Shown: positions 38,111 through 47,610, numbered from the stretch's first letter. The stretch: 64,000 nt of DNA from Paracoccaceae bacterium (GCA_013214575.1 JABSSD010000002.1:62001-126000), one strand, 5' to 3'. Notes: a model not told the origin generated them from the letters alone. Translations and numbers: made by a program.

Positions 38111-38669
38111 TGAAGAGAAGGGACACGGCGGGAAACAGGGTACCCCAAGTTTTAGAACCAATATGGCTTTTGGAAATTCTCAAAAATTCTTGCCCAACAG
38201 AATACCGTTTGGCGCACAACGCTAGGAAATCCTTCCACTAGCGGTCGCAACCCAACGGACCATGCTGGGCGATCTCAATTTCTCCGCCGGTCCATTCCCT
38301 TGTTATGACACAATGGATGGAGTGAACCCATTTGGGGAAGTTTCATATCCTATTGCCCGCTGTTTTCCCAGTCACAGTAGCGGAACCCTATGACGGATGT
38401 TAATCAAGCCACTCAACTTTGGATCGTTTTCACCTTGCGCAAAGCAGAGGATGAAAAAATGCTTGATTTCCCAACCAAGTGGTGGTTCCGTAGGGTGTCC
38501 GTGGAGATCACTGTATGCGCCCCGGATAACTATCGGCTTTGCGAATCCTAGGTCCATTCGGATCGCAAGCCACTGAGATCAAACAGAATCTTCTATAGTT
38601 CAGGTTGTCTCGTTTTGCCAAGGACCTCGCTTCTAGAGAATAACAACTGCCTAGAGGAGATCTTATTCT
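38111..38669. other. Spacer between repeat copy 2 and the next gene
   Basis: About 560 bp without a supported gene; the 61-aa minus-strand ORF has no visible domain. GAGGAG lies before the next start at 38670. Confidence 0.4.
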
Positions 38670-39386
38670 ATGAAGAAATCAACATATGTAGTGACAACGA
38701 CCGAAGCGTTGTCAAATGCAGCGACGTCTGTTCTGGCGCGTTTTGAGGCGACTGAGGGGAAGCTGTCAAAGAACGGCGTGCTAGATTGTTTCGCAAAAGC
38801 AATAATGGGCGATCGGGCTAGTTGGGGAGGCGTTGTCCAGAAGGAAATCGTGCATGGAAATGGTGTCCCACCAGTAAATTTCTTAGAGAAACTTGAAGCG
38901 GGCAACAATGAAGAGGGTGCCGCCTCTGAAAGGGTCCTAGCAGATCCACCGATTGGCTCCCCGGTCCGCTACATTGTAGGTGATATGAAGATTACGGAAT
39001 ACGATGTTCAGGGCCTTAAAGTCGGGTTTGAGCTGCTAGGTGGGAGGCGAGAGGATCCAAGGGAGGACGGTGATCCCCTTTATGGCTTATTCCGACCTCT
39101 ATTGTCCGCCGGGGCAAATCGTAACATTTTTAAAACGGACAATTATGCTGCCAATGAAGGGGAGCTGCTAAGGGGTCTGCTTCGTGCTGTTTTGTGGCGA
39201 GAAAATGAAGACATAATGCGTTCAGCTTTGGATATCTGGGTTGCAAGCCGGTTTCCTGTCGAGGGGTTTGAGGATCGCGATCTTAGACTTTTCCAGATTC
39301 ATGAGTGTTTGGTGAGACACGGTATTATTGAGAGGGTTCTATATGCTACTAGCGAAGGGAGTTTAGATGCTCCGGCCGCTGAGTAA
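38670..39386 (+). CDS. Hypothetical protein upstream of Gabija
   Basis: 238 residues, soluble. The N-terminal segment (LSKNGVLDCFAKAIMGDRASWGGV) recalls the short helical module that precedes glyoxalase-like domains in some mobile-element proteins, but the rest shows no known fold to me. It converges on the Gabija genes and shares their repeat-bounded segment. It could be an accessory or control gene for that system, or an independent passenger. Confidence 0.62.
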   Translation: MKKSTYVVTTTEALSNAATSVLARFEATEGKLSKNGVLDCFAKAIMGDRASWGGVVQKEIVHGNGVPPVNFLEKLEAGNNEEGAASERVLADPPIGSPVRYIVGDMKITEYDVQGLKVGFELLGGRREDPREDGDPLYGLFRPLLSAGANRNIFKTDNYAANEGELLRGLLRAVLWRENEDIMRSALDIWVASRFPVEGFEDRDLRLFQIHECLVRHGIIERVLYATSEGSLDAPAAE

Positions 39387-39417
39387 AGCTTAGGATTATT
39401 TCAGCGCGGTGGTTTTT

Positions 39418-39448
39418 CCAAGCCCCGCTGTGCTACGGCGGGACTTGG
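39418..39448. terminator. Hairpin between the convergent genes
   Basis: CCAAGCCCCGC and GGCGGGACTTGG form an 11-bp imperfect stem between the hypothetical gene and gajB. No good T-run follows on either strand, so termination is only a suggestion. Confidence 0.35.
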
Positions 39449-39612
39449 TTGCATCAAAATCAGAGGGTGGCTAGAAGTCGAGCACTCCCATTCTTGACAT
39501 AGCCTCATTCTCTCGAGTGTTGGTTGCAAGATTCTGTAGAGGGGCAATATCTGATATTTGGCTGCGCATTACGACGCCACCCGGGAAGGCGCATCATATC
39601 CGAAGAAAAGAC

Positions 39613-41526
39613 TTAAGTCACCGTTGGGATGCCGATCTCGGCTAAGAAGCGCGAGGGCTGCTGAAACCGTAGGGTTTTCCAAGGCATCATTCTTTGTTTT
39701 GGGTAACTCATGAAGATCCAACGTTTTGCACGTGTCACGGCTACGAAAGCAGTGTTTCTTTCTTCTTCGATTTTTTGGGGAGTCGTAGCTCGATAATCTG
39801 GAAACACTCCTTCACACATCCCAATGAGAAACACGATGTCTTTCTCTAGGCCTTTCATTGTGTGGACAGTACTCAACATTAGCCCATCTGATGTCTTTTG
39901 GGTATTCAGTTTACCCAGAGCCGCAGCGTTCCGAAAGGCACCTAGCGAACTTCCCAGCCCTAACTTGCGGAAGTTTACCCATGATGCTGAAAACTCCTCA
40001 AGTTCTTCAAGGCTTCTTTCAATGTCTGACTGAATGCCATTCTCGTGAACCTTGTCGGCTAATGCTTCGAGTTCGGCAGAGAAAGTAGACACAAGTTTGC
40101 GGATGTTAGGTTTCTCTTTGTCGAGACCGTCAATTGCTGTCAGCAATTCGCTGAGAATATGATCTATACCGCTTTCCCGGTTCTTCAGGCTATCAGAAAA
40201 CTGCTGCAGGAGCGCACTGTCCCCCCAAGTGCTAGGCGGCTGTATGCTTAAAGTATGGCACAGCTTTCTTCCGTCCACCCAATCTTTCGGATTGAGATTA
40301 AACCGAATTGCGTAGTCTAGTGTTTTTCCGAACCTTGAGGTTGGGTCTTTCGCCCGCTCGCCTTGCCTAAGGTGAAAATCGATTTCTGCATCCTCGAGCG
40401 CCTTCTCTAGCGTAGAGAAAACGAAACGGTTTCTGGCAATAATGACCATCTTATCGGTAGAAATCTTGCCTTCGATTTCTGGGTGATTGCCAATCTCGAG
40501 GAGCCTGTTTATCGAAGAGACAATCCATGCAGCTTCCTGATGTTCGTCGCCATGCCCATACACTTTTGCTACTCCGTCAAGGGCATAGTCGTGCACTTTC
40601 TGGGAGTTGGGGCGGAGTTTGTTCGCGATATGCACTACGGCCTTTGTGCTTCTGAAATTTTCTGTGAGCCGGAACTGCGCGGGTTTGAAATCTGATACGA
40701 AGTGATCACACATGTAAGTTGCTGACGAACCATTGAAGCCGTAGATCATTTGATCGGGATCACCGACCATCATGACACTCTTGATAGTGTCTCCAGCAAG
40801 CGCCTTAACAAATTCGTACTGGATTTTGTTCAGGTCTTGGGCTTCATCGACGCAGATATGTTTGAATTTGGCGCGATAGATATCCCCGACCCAGTCTTGA
40901 GTCGAAAGGATGCGATGGGCAAACTTGAGAATATCGTCGTAGTCAATTCCACCACTGTTGATCAAAGCACTCTGATAGTCTGTGAATACCCGCCAAACAT
41001 CTGGAGCATCGGGAAAATTATCGGCGATATCCTCTTCCGACAACATGTCCCGTTTGATGGAAGAAAAGCCATCCATGTAGTTCTGAAGGTTGCGTTCACG
41101 GCTTCGTTTTTCTTTGGCGTCGTCGACGTCGAGATAGTCGTCGATATTCACGCCATCAGAACGCAGGGCTTCGAGAAAGACCTCCATGCGGTCTTTGTCT
41201 TTTTCGTAAATCTGGAATTCTGGTGGCAGTCCAATAGTGTGACCGTATTGCTCCAGAATACGTTGTGCGATTGAGTGAACAGTGCCAATCCATATCCGTT
41301 CAGCAGGCGCGCCGAGAAGATCTAGCCGAGTTGACATCTCTTCCGCCGCTTTGTTTGTAAATGTAAGGCCGATCACGCCCACTTTTTTTGTGTTGGACAG
41401 GATATGATTGATCCGTTCCGTTAGAACGCGTGTTTTGCCGGACCCTGCCGATGCGAGGACCTGTACCGCAGTGTCCGTCGTATATTCCACTACGGCGCGT
41501 TGAGCATCAGAGAGTTGAGTATTCAT
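39613..41526 (-). CDS. gajB: Gabija system UvrD-like helicase GajB
   Basis: A 637-residue superfamily 1A helicase: Walker A ASAGSGKTRVLTERI, motif II CVDEAQDLNKIQ, motif III GDPDQMIYGFNGS, motif IV TENFRST, motif V STVHTMKGLEKDIVFL and motif VI FVAVTRAKRW. It works with GajA, which nicks or degrades invader DNA when nucleotides are depleted; GajB is thought to sense DNA ends or translocate. Its ATG overlaps the gajA stop as ATGA, which indicates coupled translation. It is longer than the Bacillus protein (about 490 residues), as is common for proteobacterial forms. Confidence 0.88.
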   Translation of the reverse strand: MNTQLSDAQRAVVEYTTDTAVQVLASAGSGKTRVLTERINHILSNTKKVGVIGLTFTNKAAEEMSTRLDLLGAPAERIWIGTVHSIAQRILEQYGHTIGLPPEFQIYEKDKDRMEVFLEALRSDGVNIDDYLDVDDAKEKRSRERNLQNYMDGFSSIKRDMLSEEDIADNFPDAPDVWRVFTDYQSALINSGGIDYDDILKFAHRILSTQDWVGDIYRAKFKHICVDEAQDLNKIQYEFVKALAGDTIKSVMMVGDPDQMIYGFNGSSATYMCDHFVSDFKPAQFRLTENFRSTKAVVHIANKLRPNSQKVHDYALDGVAKVYGHGDEHQEAAWIVSSINRLLEIGNHPEIEGKISTDKMVIIARNRFVFSTLEKALEDAEIDFHLRQGERAKDPTSRFGKTLDYAIRFNLNPKDWVDGRKLCHTLSIQPPSTWGDSALLQQFSDSLKNRESGIDHILSELLTAIDGLDKEKPNIRKLVSTFSAELEALADKVHENGIQSDIERSLEELEEFSASWVNFRKLGLGSSLGAFRNAAALGKLNTQKTSDGLMLSTVHTMKGLEKDIVFLIGMCEGVFPDYRATTPQKIEEERNTAFVAVTRAKRWIFMSYPKQRMMPWKTLRFQQPSRFLAEIGIPTVT

Positions 41527-43307
41527 ATCAGCCAACTTTCCACTTTTTTGAAGGCCTCTTGGAGGGCGGTTGGGACCAATTCTTCTCTGGTTCGGCCAAA
41601 TTTGTTCTCGGCGATCACGTCCCCAAGGATAGATGAGTAGCCCGTCTTCACGCTTCGCATTTTTTCCAAGAGCTGGTCTGCCGTCATTTTGTCCAGTTCA
41701 CTTTTTTTGGCGGCCAAGTAATCTCGGTGGGTGCTCACTTCTTTTGCGATTCTGAGAAAGGCCTCTTTCACCTCTTCGAGAAGCCCCATCGCGTGTATGA
41801 TCTCAGCTTCAAAATCGTTCGGATCGCTTAGGTACTGGATTGCAAACCAGTCAGCAGATCGCTTTAGTGGTGTTTCAGCCTCCATCTTGGTGAGCTGGCC
41901 TTCAACAATGGTTTTCGTGGAAACGCCGTTCTTTGTGTCGTTGTCGCTGATTATCGCAATCGGTATTCCAAGACTTCCGGCCAGTTTGACATAAGGGCCG
42001 TAGTTCCTACCGTTAACCGCAACCATACTGACGCCTTTTGCAAAGGCAGAATCGCCAAACCAAACTTCAAACATATCTGGAACGAGCTGCTCTTCGGTTT
42101 GCCCTTCAAACAATATCAACGCTTTAGCGAAAAGCGTTTCCCCTTTATGTCTCATAACCTCCCGGTGGAGGGTCTTTAGCTCGCTTGGCGCAAGGCCATC
42201 CATTAGTTGAAAGCACACAGTGTGCCCCCCACGTGTTGATAAGCACCGCAAATTTGGCAATTCACACATTGCTGCCAAGAAGGGAGAGTGGGTGCTAACG
42301 ATGGTTTGTCCATGAACACTCTGCATTTGCTGAAAAAGGAAACGTTGAGCATTTGGATGTAGGTGGGCTTCAGGCTCCTCAGCCGCAAGGATAGGGTGAA
42401 AAGGTTCCGCTTCCGACTTATGGTGCTCTGCCATCAGCTCGGTGAACGCTTTCACTGCCAGCATGGAGGCCCAACTCCGCGTCCCCATCCCGTGGTACTC
42501 CATTGAAAAAGAGCTAGCACTCGAATTGCCAAAGTGTACGCTGAAGTTCTTTGATAAATCGCGTAGTTTTTTTGGGAATGGCGTGACCTCTACGATACCG
42601 GAGCTGCCAAAAGATTCGTTGAGAGCTGACAGATGTTCTTTCAAGCGGGTAAGTGGAACACTCTTGGCGACAGCCTCATCGTTGATGCCTGCAATCATTT
42701 TTTCTAGCTTGGCGACCTCTTTGCTATCATACTGAACTTGCGAAAGAACTCGGCCAACAAAAGATGACTTTTCATTCAGTTCGTGATGGATATCACGCTG
42801 CGCGTCTATGGAGATGAACGGCACCAAGTCCGAATGTGTTGAGAGTTTCTGCGATGCCGATGGTGTAATAGAGGTCCAATTCGAAAAATCCACCCATTCC
42901 TGCAACCAAAAGCGCTCAATCAAAAAGCCAGTCTTTGCTGGGTGGGGTTTGGCACTGGTGCGGAGGCCGAAAAATTGATTGCCGTCAGCATCCGCTTGAA
43001 TTTTGTCACCAAATTCTATTGCCCAATCGTCATCAAATTTCTTTTCGCTTTTCCCCACAACGTCTAACGGAACGATACGAACGTCTATGAGTATTTTTTC
43101 CGTCCGTTTGTCGGCATCATCGATGTTGAAATCTTCATCTGACAAACGTCGTGCGTAGTCACCGAGGGCCAGTTGCATGGCTTTGATAACCGATGTCTTA
43201 CCACAGTTGTTTGGGCCAATTAGGACCGTGGTCCGCGGGAGGTTCATCTCGAAATTTCGAATCCCACGAAACCCAAAAATTCTAACTTTGTCGATTAGGA
43301 TGGGCAA
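41523..43307 (-). CDS. gajA: Gabija system ATPase-nuclease GajA
   Basis: A 594-residue OLD-family nuclease. An ABC-type ATPase domain comes first (GFRGIRNFEMNL, Walker A IGPNNCGKTS, Walker B AAEEPEAHLHPNAQR). A TOPRIM nuclease domain follows, with its acidic glutamate in LILFEGQTEEQL and the DxD in ISDNDTKNG. Fold order and length match GajA. It sits directly upstream of gajB in one minus-strand operon. The pair lies between resolvase-end repeats 2 and 3, as a discrete defence module of element A. Confidence 0.9.
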   Translation of the reverse strand: MPILIDKVRIFGFRGIRNFEMNLPRTTVLIGPNNCGKTSVIKAMQLALGDYARRLSDEDFNIDDADKRTEKILIDVRIVPLDVVGKSEKKFDDDWAIEFGDKIQADADGNQFFGLRTSAKPHPAKTGFLIERFWLQEWVDFSNWTSITPSASQKLSTHSDLVPFISIDAQRDIHHELNEKSSFVGRVLSQVQYDSKEVAKLEKMIAGINDEAVAKSVPLTRLKEHLSALNESFGSSGIVEVTPFPKKLRDLSKNFSVHFGNSSASSFSMEYHGMGTRSWASMLAVKAFTELMAEHHKSEAEPFHPILAAEEPEAHLHPNAQRFLFQQMQSVHGQTIVSTHSPFLAAMCELPNLRCLSTRGGHTVCFQLMDGLAPSELKTLHREVMRHKGETLFAKALILFEGQTEEQLVPDMFEVWFGDSAFAKGVSMVAVNGRNYGPYVKLAGSLGIPIAIISDNDTKNGVSTKTIVEGQLTKMEAETPLKRSADWFAIQYLSDPNDFEAEIIHAMGLLEEVKEAFLRIAKEVSTHRDYLAAKKSELDKMTADQLLEKMRSVKTGYSSILGDVIAENKFGRTREELVPTALQEAFKKVESWLI

Positions 43308-43544
43308 AAGTCAGTCTCCTTATCTTGGAGTAACAAGCGCAATGGGTGTATGTGTAAGTGTTTGAAACAAAAGTTAAAGTACTAAGGTGGGAACTGGTTG
43401 GATTTTCTGATGTTAAAGGAGTGAGGCCGGGAGTAGAAAATCGACACTGGAAATTGATAGTGTACCCATAATCTCCCAAATTTACACACGCTAACGGACG
43501 AAAAATGGCCAATACTGCGGATCAGTGTTCATTCGATCGTCTCC

Positions 43545-43755
43545 CTGCACGGTCTTCCATCGCGCGAGAAACAGGGTTGTCCCGTCTGGCGATTCTGCTC
43601 ATCCGCGACACGCCAGAAGCCGCTGAGGCTGCCCTGTGCAGGTGGGGGATGTGAAGAAAAGCGGAGGGACCCAAAAGGGGTATTCCCCTCTCGTTATCTC
43701 ACGCGAGCAGATGCTACGCCACAGTGCAAGTGCAACTATCCCCTTGTATATTAAG
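43545..43755 (+). repeat. Resolvase-end repeat, copy 3
   Basis: Reads ARETGLSRLAILLIRDTPEA then AEAALCRWGM and a TGA, so the frame of this copy is intact up to the stop. The downstream block (GAAAAGCGGAGGGACCCAAA...CCCCTCTCGTTATCTCACG) is nearly identical to copy 1. It lies between gajA and the DUF262 gene. Confidence 0.8.
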
Positions 43756-44149
43756 GGGAAAACCCCCTTCGAGTAGTGGGGTGCCCCCATGATTCAGAAA
43801 AACCAGACCTTTGAAAAATTTTGAAAATCACTTAACATTCTTGCATAGCCCAAGCTTCCATGGCCGTGGTGTTAGCGCAGTCACACACTCTCCTAATTGA
43901 TCGGGCATAGCGACCGTTAGGGCAGGCGGCCAGTGACTCAAAATTGGCATGTGAGGGCGACAACCCAGTACTTCATTAGGAAAAAGTTTTGTGTGGGGTC
44001 GACACGTTGTCGGTGGTGGGCATCTCATGCTAGCATGCAACCAAAGCGATAATGGGGGTGATGCCCTCGCGATCTTCGAACACATAGTCAGATAGAGATG
44101 TATCAGTTTTCCCTCTTTTATTTAGAGCAAGCGAGCGGGTGATTTTCCA
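43756..44149. other. Spacer before the GmrSD-like gene
   Basis: About 390 bp without a supported gene. AT-rich and carrying T-tracts near 44110-44120; presumably it contains the promoter of the DUF262 gene. Confidence 0.4.
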
Positions 44150-46429
44150 ATGAGAGACGCACAGAAACCAAACCAATTTACACTGAACAACCTGCTTTCT
44201 CGACTGAAGGATGGTCGGTTTGTAGTTCCCGACTTTCAGCGTGAGTTCGAGTGGAAGCCATGGGACATACGTGACCTCATGCGCTCAATTTTTCTTGATT
44301 ACTACGTGGGCAGTCTGCTCTTGTGGAAAGGCAAAGAAGAGAATTTTGCTGGTCTCGCCTGCGAGCCAATCTATGGTCATTCAGGTGGTGGATCCCCTGA
44401 GCATATTGTGTTGGATGGTCAGCAGCGTTTGACCGCTCTCTACTATGCCTGCGTTGCGCCCGACGTGCCGCTTCCAGATCGTGCTAACCATGCGATTTAT
44501 TTCATCAATGTCGATCGTTTTATGCGGGAAGAGTACGATGATGCATTTGGATACGACTGGAAAACAAAGCGTATCGAGAAACTGACCAAAGACCCGTCTT
44601 TGCAGTACCGAGAGCACATTTTCCCGCTTTCAGTGATCGGTGCTGGTGGTTGGGAAATGCCGACTTGGGTGCAGGGCTACACAAAATACTGGCAGGACAA
44701 GGCCGCCGCAGCGAAGGAACGGGGGGATAATGAAGCGGTAAGTCAGTGTGAACTCCACGCTGATAATGCGGAAAAATTCGGTCAAGAACTCAAGGATCTG
44801 ACGGAACAGTATCAGGTTTCCTACATCGAACTGGACAAGGAATTAGGGCTAGATAAAATTTGCGATATTTTCACGCAGATCAACAGCAAAGGTATCAGAC
44901 TGGACGTTTTTGATCTACTCAATGCCTTGCTGAAGCCCCGGGACCTACAACTTAAGTTTATGTGGCGAAAGGCAAAGGGGCGGCTTGAATTTGTCGATAG
45001 TCCGAAGTTGAACGTCTACATCTTGCAAGTCATGTCTATCCTAAAGCAGGCATACTGCTCGCCCAAATACCTTTACTATCTAATGCCGGGTCATCAGAAG
45101 ACGATCCGGACTGCTGACGGTAAGATTGAAAAAGAGATCCTCGTGCAGACCACAGAGGAGTTTGTCCAACTTTGGGACACTTCGGTTTCAGCGTTGGAGC
45201 GTGCAATCACAATGCTGCGGCATCCACAGGAGTTTGGGGTCACCTCGTCAAAATACCTACCCTACGTATCGATCCTGCCTGCGTTCTCCGCGTTGCAGGA
45301 GTATGTCAGGACGTCGCCAGCAGATAAACGTCTGGATGCGCAACGTATGGTGCGCTTCTGGTATTGGGCAGCAATTTTCACAAAACGCTATTCTGGTTCG
45401 GTCGAGTCAACCGCCGCGCGCGATTTTCAAAACGTGAAAGCATGGATCGAAGATAGCACAAAAGAACCTCCGTTGATCCAAGAGTTTAAATCACGTTTCA
45501 AAAACCTCGAACTGCGAAGCGAGACCAAATCCGGCTCGTCGATCTATAACGGTATATTTAATTTGCTAGTTCTGAATGGCGCTCGAGATTGGATCACTGG
45601 CAATATTCCCGAGAATGAGACGCTGGACGATCATCACATCATTCCTGCGTCATGGGTTGAGGCAAATCTTCAAGATAGATCAGGTCATTCGATCCTGAAC
45701 CGAACACCGCTTCTGGATGAGACGAACAGACATGTCATTGGGGACAAACTGCCCAACGAATATCTGCCTGACCTGATCGAAAGGAACGGCGAGAATCGTG
45801 TGCGCTCTATCTTGGAGAGCCACCTGATATCGCCAGCCGCCTTTGATATTCTTATGCGGAATGATTTTTCACCGGATGACTTCGAAGAATTCATAAATGA
45901 GCGCCAAAGAACGTTTGTTGAAGCAATCGAGTCATTGCTAATCAAGGAGCGTCTTGATCTGTCGCCGGGCCTTCGCGATCTGGATGCGCGAGTTGAGACC
46001 GCAGAAATTGGACTGCGCTCGCGGATTGAGGTATCTCTGATAGATGAAGAAAACCCATTTCCTCAGCACGTTAAGGACAAGGTCCAGCATCGACTAAGTA
46101 GAGCGCAAAAGAAGAACCCAGCGTTTGATAAGGACCGCTATTCGACCATTGGTGGCATGTTGGAATATTGTGATTTGCAGGAACTGAAGGACATCATACT
46201 CTCGAAATCCAATTGGCATTACTTCGTAGATGTTTTCATGTCGAAAGAGGATCTATCCAAACGGGTCGATCAACTTGCTGAGATGAGGAATGGAATCCGG
46301 CATAGCAGAACCATCGATGAGATTTCAAAAAAAGACGGTGAAGCAGCGCTCCTGTGGTTTGAAACGGTGAAGGAAATTGTCGGGAAACGTTTGGAAATTG
46401 TGCGCAGCAATAATAGTATTCTCGGATGA
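44150..46429 (+). CDS. DUF262-HNH (GmrSD-like) protein with C-terminal HEPN-type domain
   Basis: 759 residues. The N-terminal DUF262 domain (residues 1-290) shows FVVPDFQREFEWKPWDIRDL and the DGQQRLTAL motif used for NTP binding or hydrolysis in GmrS-type subunits. A DUF1524/HNH nuclease domain follows (ETLDDHHIIPASW). The last 150 residues look like a HEPN domain with an RNGIRH (R-x4-H) RNase motif, similar to Swt1-type HEPN. GmrSD enzymes are type IV restriction systems against modified phage DNA. A third HEPN module suggests an added RNA-cutting step. It is followed by an EEP-fold nuclease gene. Confidence 0.82.
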   Translation: MRDAQKPNQFTLNNLLSRLKDGRFVVPDFQREFEWKPWDIRDLMRSIFLDYYVGSLLLWKGKEENFAGLACEPIYGHSGGGSPEHIVLDGQQRLTALYYACVAPDVPLPDRANHAIYFINVDRFMREEYDDAFGYDWKTKRIEKLTKDPSLQYREHIFPLSVIGAGGWEMPTWVQGYTKYWQDKAAAAKERGDNEAVSQCELHADNAEKFGQELKDLTEQYQVSYIELDKELGLDKICDIFTQINSKGIRLDVFDLLNALLKPRDLQLKFMWRKAKGRLEFVDSPKLNVYILQVMSILKQAYCSPKYLYYLMPGHQKTIRTADGKIEKEILVQTTEEFVQLWDTSVSALERAITMLRHPQEFGVTSSKYLPYVSILPAFSALQEYVRTSPADKRLDAQRMVRFWYWAAIFTKRYSGSVESTAARDFQNVKAWIEDSTKEPPLIQEFKSRFKNLELRSETKSGSSIYNGIFNLLVLNGARDWITGNIPENETLDDHHIIPASWVEANLQDRSGHSILNRTPLLDETNRHVIGDKLPNEYLPDLIERNGENRVRSILESHLISPAAFDILMRNDFSPDDFEEFINERQRTFVEAIESLLIKERLDLSPGLRDLDARVETAEIGLRSRIEVSLIDEENPFPQHVKDKVQHRLSRAQKKNPAFDKDRYSTIGGMLEYCDLQELKDIILSKSNWHYFVDVFMSKEDLSKRVDQLAEMRNGIRHSRTIDEISKKDGEAALLWFETVKEIVGKRLEIVRSNNSILG

Positions 46430-46544
46430 GCCTCCTCTGAACGACCTTACGAGCGTTTAGGAACAGATCAGGACATCTTGCACGAAATGGAATTTACTCA
46501 AGGGTGAGGCTTTGCGGAATGCCACTGACAAACATGGATAGAGC

Positions 46545-47249
46545 ATGAAGATTGTGATCTGGAATTGCATGAACGGCATGGGGGACCCCAAACAGATCGA
46601 GTACTTCAAAGATCTTAGAGCAGATTTGGCTATCATTCCTGAATTGAAGCAGAAAAATCTCGATCAGCTTCAACCCAACAATGCTGTTTGGGTAACCAAC
46701 AACCACACTAACAAAACGCCCAAAGGATTGGGAGTTTTGAGCTTTGGCAGCGTGGAGTTGTTTGAGTTAGATCGAGACATAGAGATGGAACTTTATGTTC
46801 CGGTCAAAGTGAGGAGTCCTTCCTTTGATTTCAATTTGTTAGCAGTGTGGAATTTCTACCATGCGTGCAAACAAGGTCGGTTCAGAGGTGCTAAGGGTGA
46901 AGAGGCATTGGAATGGGCCGCCATAAACCGATACACTCGACAGCTCGATGAGCCATGCCTAGTTGGTGGCGATTGGAACTTTGGACCGACCTTTTCCAAG
47001 CCAGCGTTTCTTAGGATGTGTAGCATGTTTAAGGAGGCTGGTTACATGAGCCTCTACCATGAACACTATGGCCTCGATTGCTCCGAGACGGAGCATTCAA
47101 CATTTCGCTCTCCTTCAAAGCATTACCATCATCTTGACCATTTTTTTGGCACAAGATGTTTTGTTAACAAAATGTCCGAGTTCGACATCCCCAGCGTAGA
47201 CGATGCTATTCTTTCTGACCATTCACCAGTCGTGTTGACTGTTGATTAG
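46545..47249 (+). CDS. Endonuclease/exonuclease/phosphatase (EEP) family protein
   Basis: 234 residues with the EEP order of motifs: IVIWNCMNGM at the N-terminus, an acidic residue in AIIPELKQ, GGDWNFGP and the C-terminal SDHSPVVL. These supply the Mg2+ and catalytic Asp/His residues of exonuclease III/DNase I-like enzymes. It is shorter than ExoIII. It reads in the same direction as the DUF262-HNH-HEPN gene, 115 bp behind it, so the two may be one defence unit. Last gene before the right end of element A. Confidence 0.75.
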   Translation: MKIVIWNCMNGMGDPKQIEYFKDLRADLAIIPELKQKNLDQLQPNNAVWVTNNHTNKTPKGLGVLSFGSVELFELDRDIEMELYVPVKVRSPSFDFNLLAVWNFYHACKQGRFRGAKGEEALEWAAINRYTRQLDEPCLVGGDWNFGPTFSKPAFLRMCSMFKEAGYMSLYHEHYGLDCSETEHSTFRSPSKHYHHLDHFFGTRCFVNKMSEFDIPSVDDAILSDHSPVVLTVD

Positions 47250-47407
47250 GCAATGACATTGTCGGCTTCAAGCGCGGTTAACTGTAGTGGGCAACAGTTC
47301 GGAAACTGGTTGGTGCCCCATGGGCTGTGCTTGCTAAGCGGTGACACCGGCACTGGAATTTCCGGGTGTGATGCGTGCCCTTTCCTGTGCCGGAGGTGTG
47401 CGCGAAA

Positions 47408-47428
47408 CTTGCACAAACTTTGCACAAA
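47408..47428 (+). repeat. Right integrase arm sites of element A
   Basis: CTTGCACAAA and CTTTGCACAAA lie in tandem about 80 bp before the second att copy and repeat the motif found beside the integrase at 22081-22112. Confidence 0.65.
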
Positions 47429-47508
47429 TCCCAACCCGGTGAGGTGCGCTTTCATCTAAGTTATTGATATTCATGGTAAAATTTATGTGCAGTGGAAGTC
47501 ATCGACTA

Positions 47509-47533
47509 TCGAGTCTTCTCGACCGCACCATTG
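47509..47533 (+). repeat. Attachment site 2 (junction of elements A and B)
   Basis: 25 bases identical to the tRNA-Leu 3' end and its first flanking bases (GAGTCTTCTCGACCGCACCA within). Only the 3' end of the tRNA is present, so this is an att copy and not a second tRNA gene. Confidence 0.85.
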
Positions 47534-47585
47534 TCAAGGCCTAAGGCCTTGACGCATTGCATTTCTCTCGTTGACGCTAGTTACT

Positions 47586-47606
47586 AGCCCCACATCCAGC
47601 CCCACA
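47586..47606 (+). repeat. Left integrase arm sites of element B
   Basis: Two direct copies of AGCCCCACA, 12 bp apart. The same word occurs twice at 60947-60967 near the other end. Confidence 0.65.
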
Positions 47607-47610
47607 TTGG

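Larger units (their letters stand above)
22003..47508. mobile_element. Integrated element A at tRNA-Leu (about 25.5 kb)
   Basis: Bounded by the 25-bp direct repeats at 21978 and 47509. A tyrosine integrase lies just inside the left end, and matching TTTGCACAAA-type arm sites lie inside both ends. It carries a DUF5906 primase-helicase with an iteron-like region but no recognisable conjugation or phage structural genes, so it looks like an integrative mobilizable, satellite-like or plasmid-like element. Cargo includes Gabija and GmrSD-like defence genes. Codon use and GC of the 30-34 kb and 37-39 kb parts differ from the backbone. Confidence 0.82.

Noticed and set aside
36620-43755. Integron attC sites or a CRISPR-like structure formed by the three repeats
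   Set aside because: The repeats encode a resolvase C-terminus, and no integron integrase or attC core sites are seen.
47246-47459. Short ORFs around the right end of element A
   Set aside because: They cover the arm sites and have no ribosome-binding site or domain.
22003-47508. Element A as a complete ICE or prophage
   Set aside because: No relaxase, type IV secretion, terminase, capsid or tail genes could be recognised.
47509-47533. A second tRNA-Leu gene at 47.5 kb
   Set aside because: Only the 3' end of the tRNA is present; the upstream bases do not match the rest of the gene.
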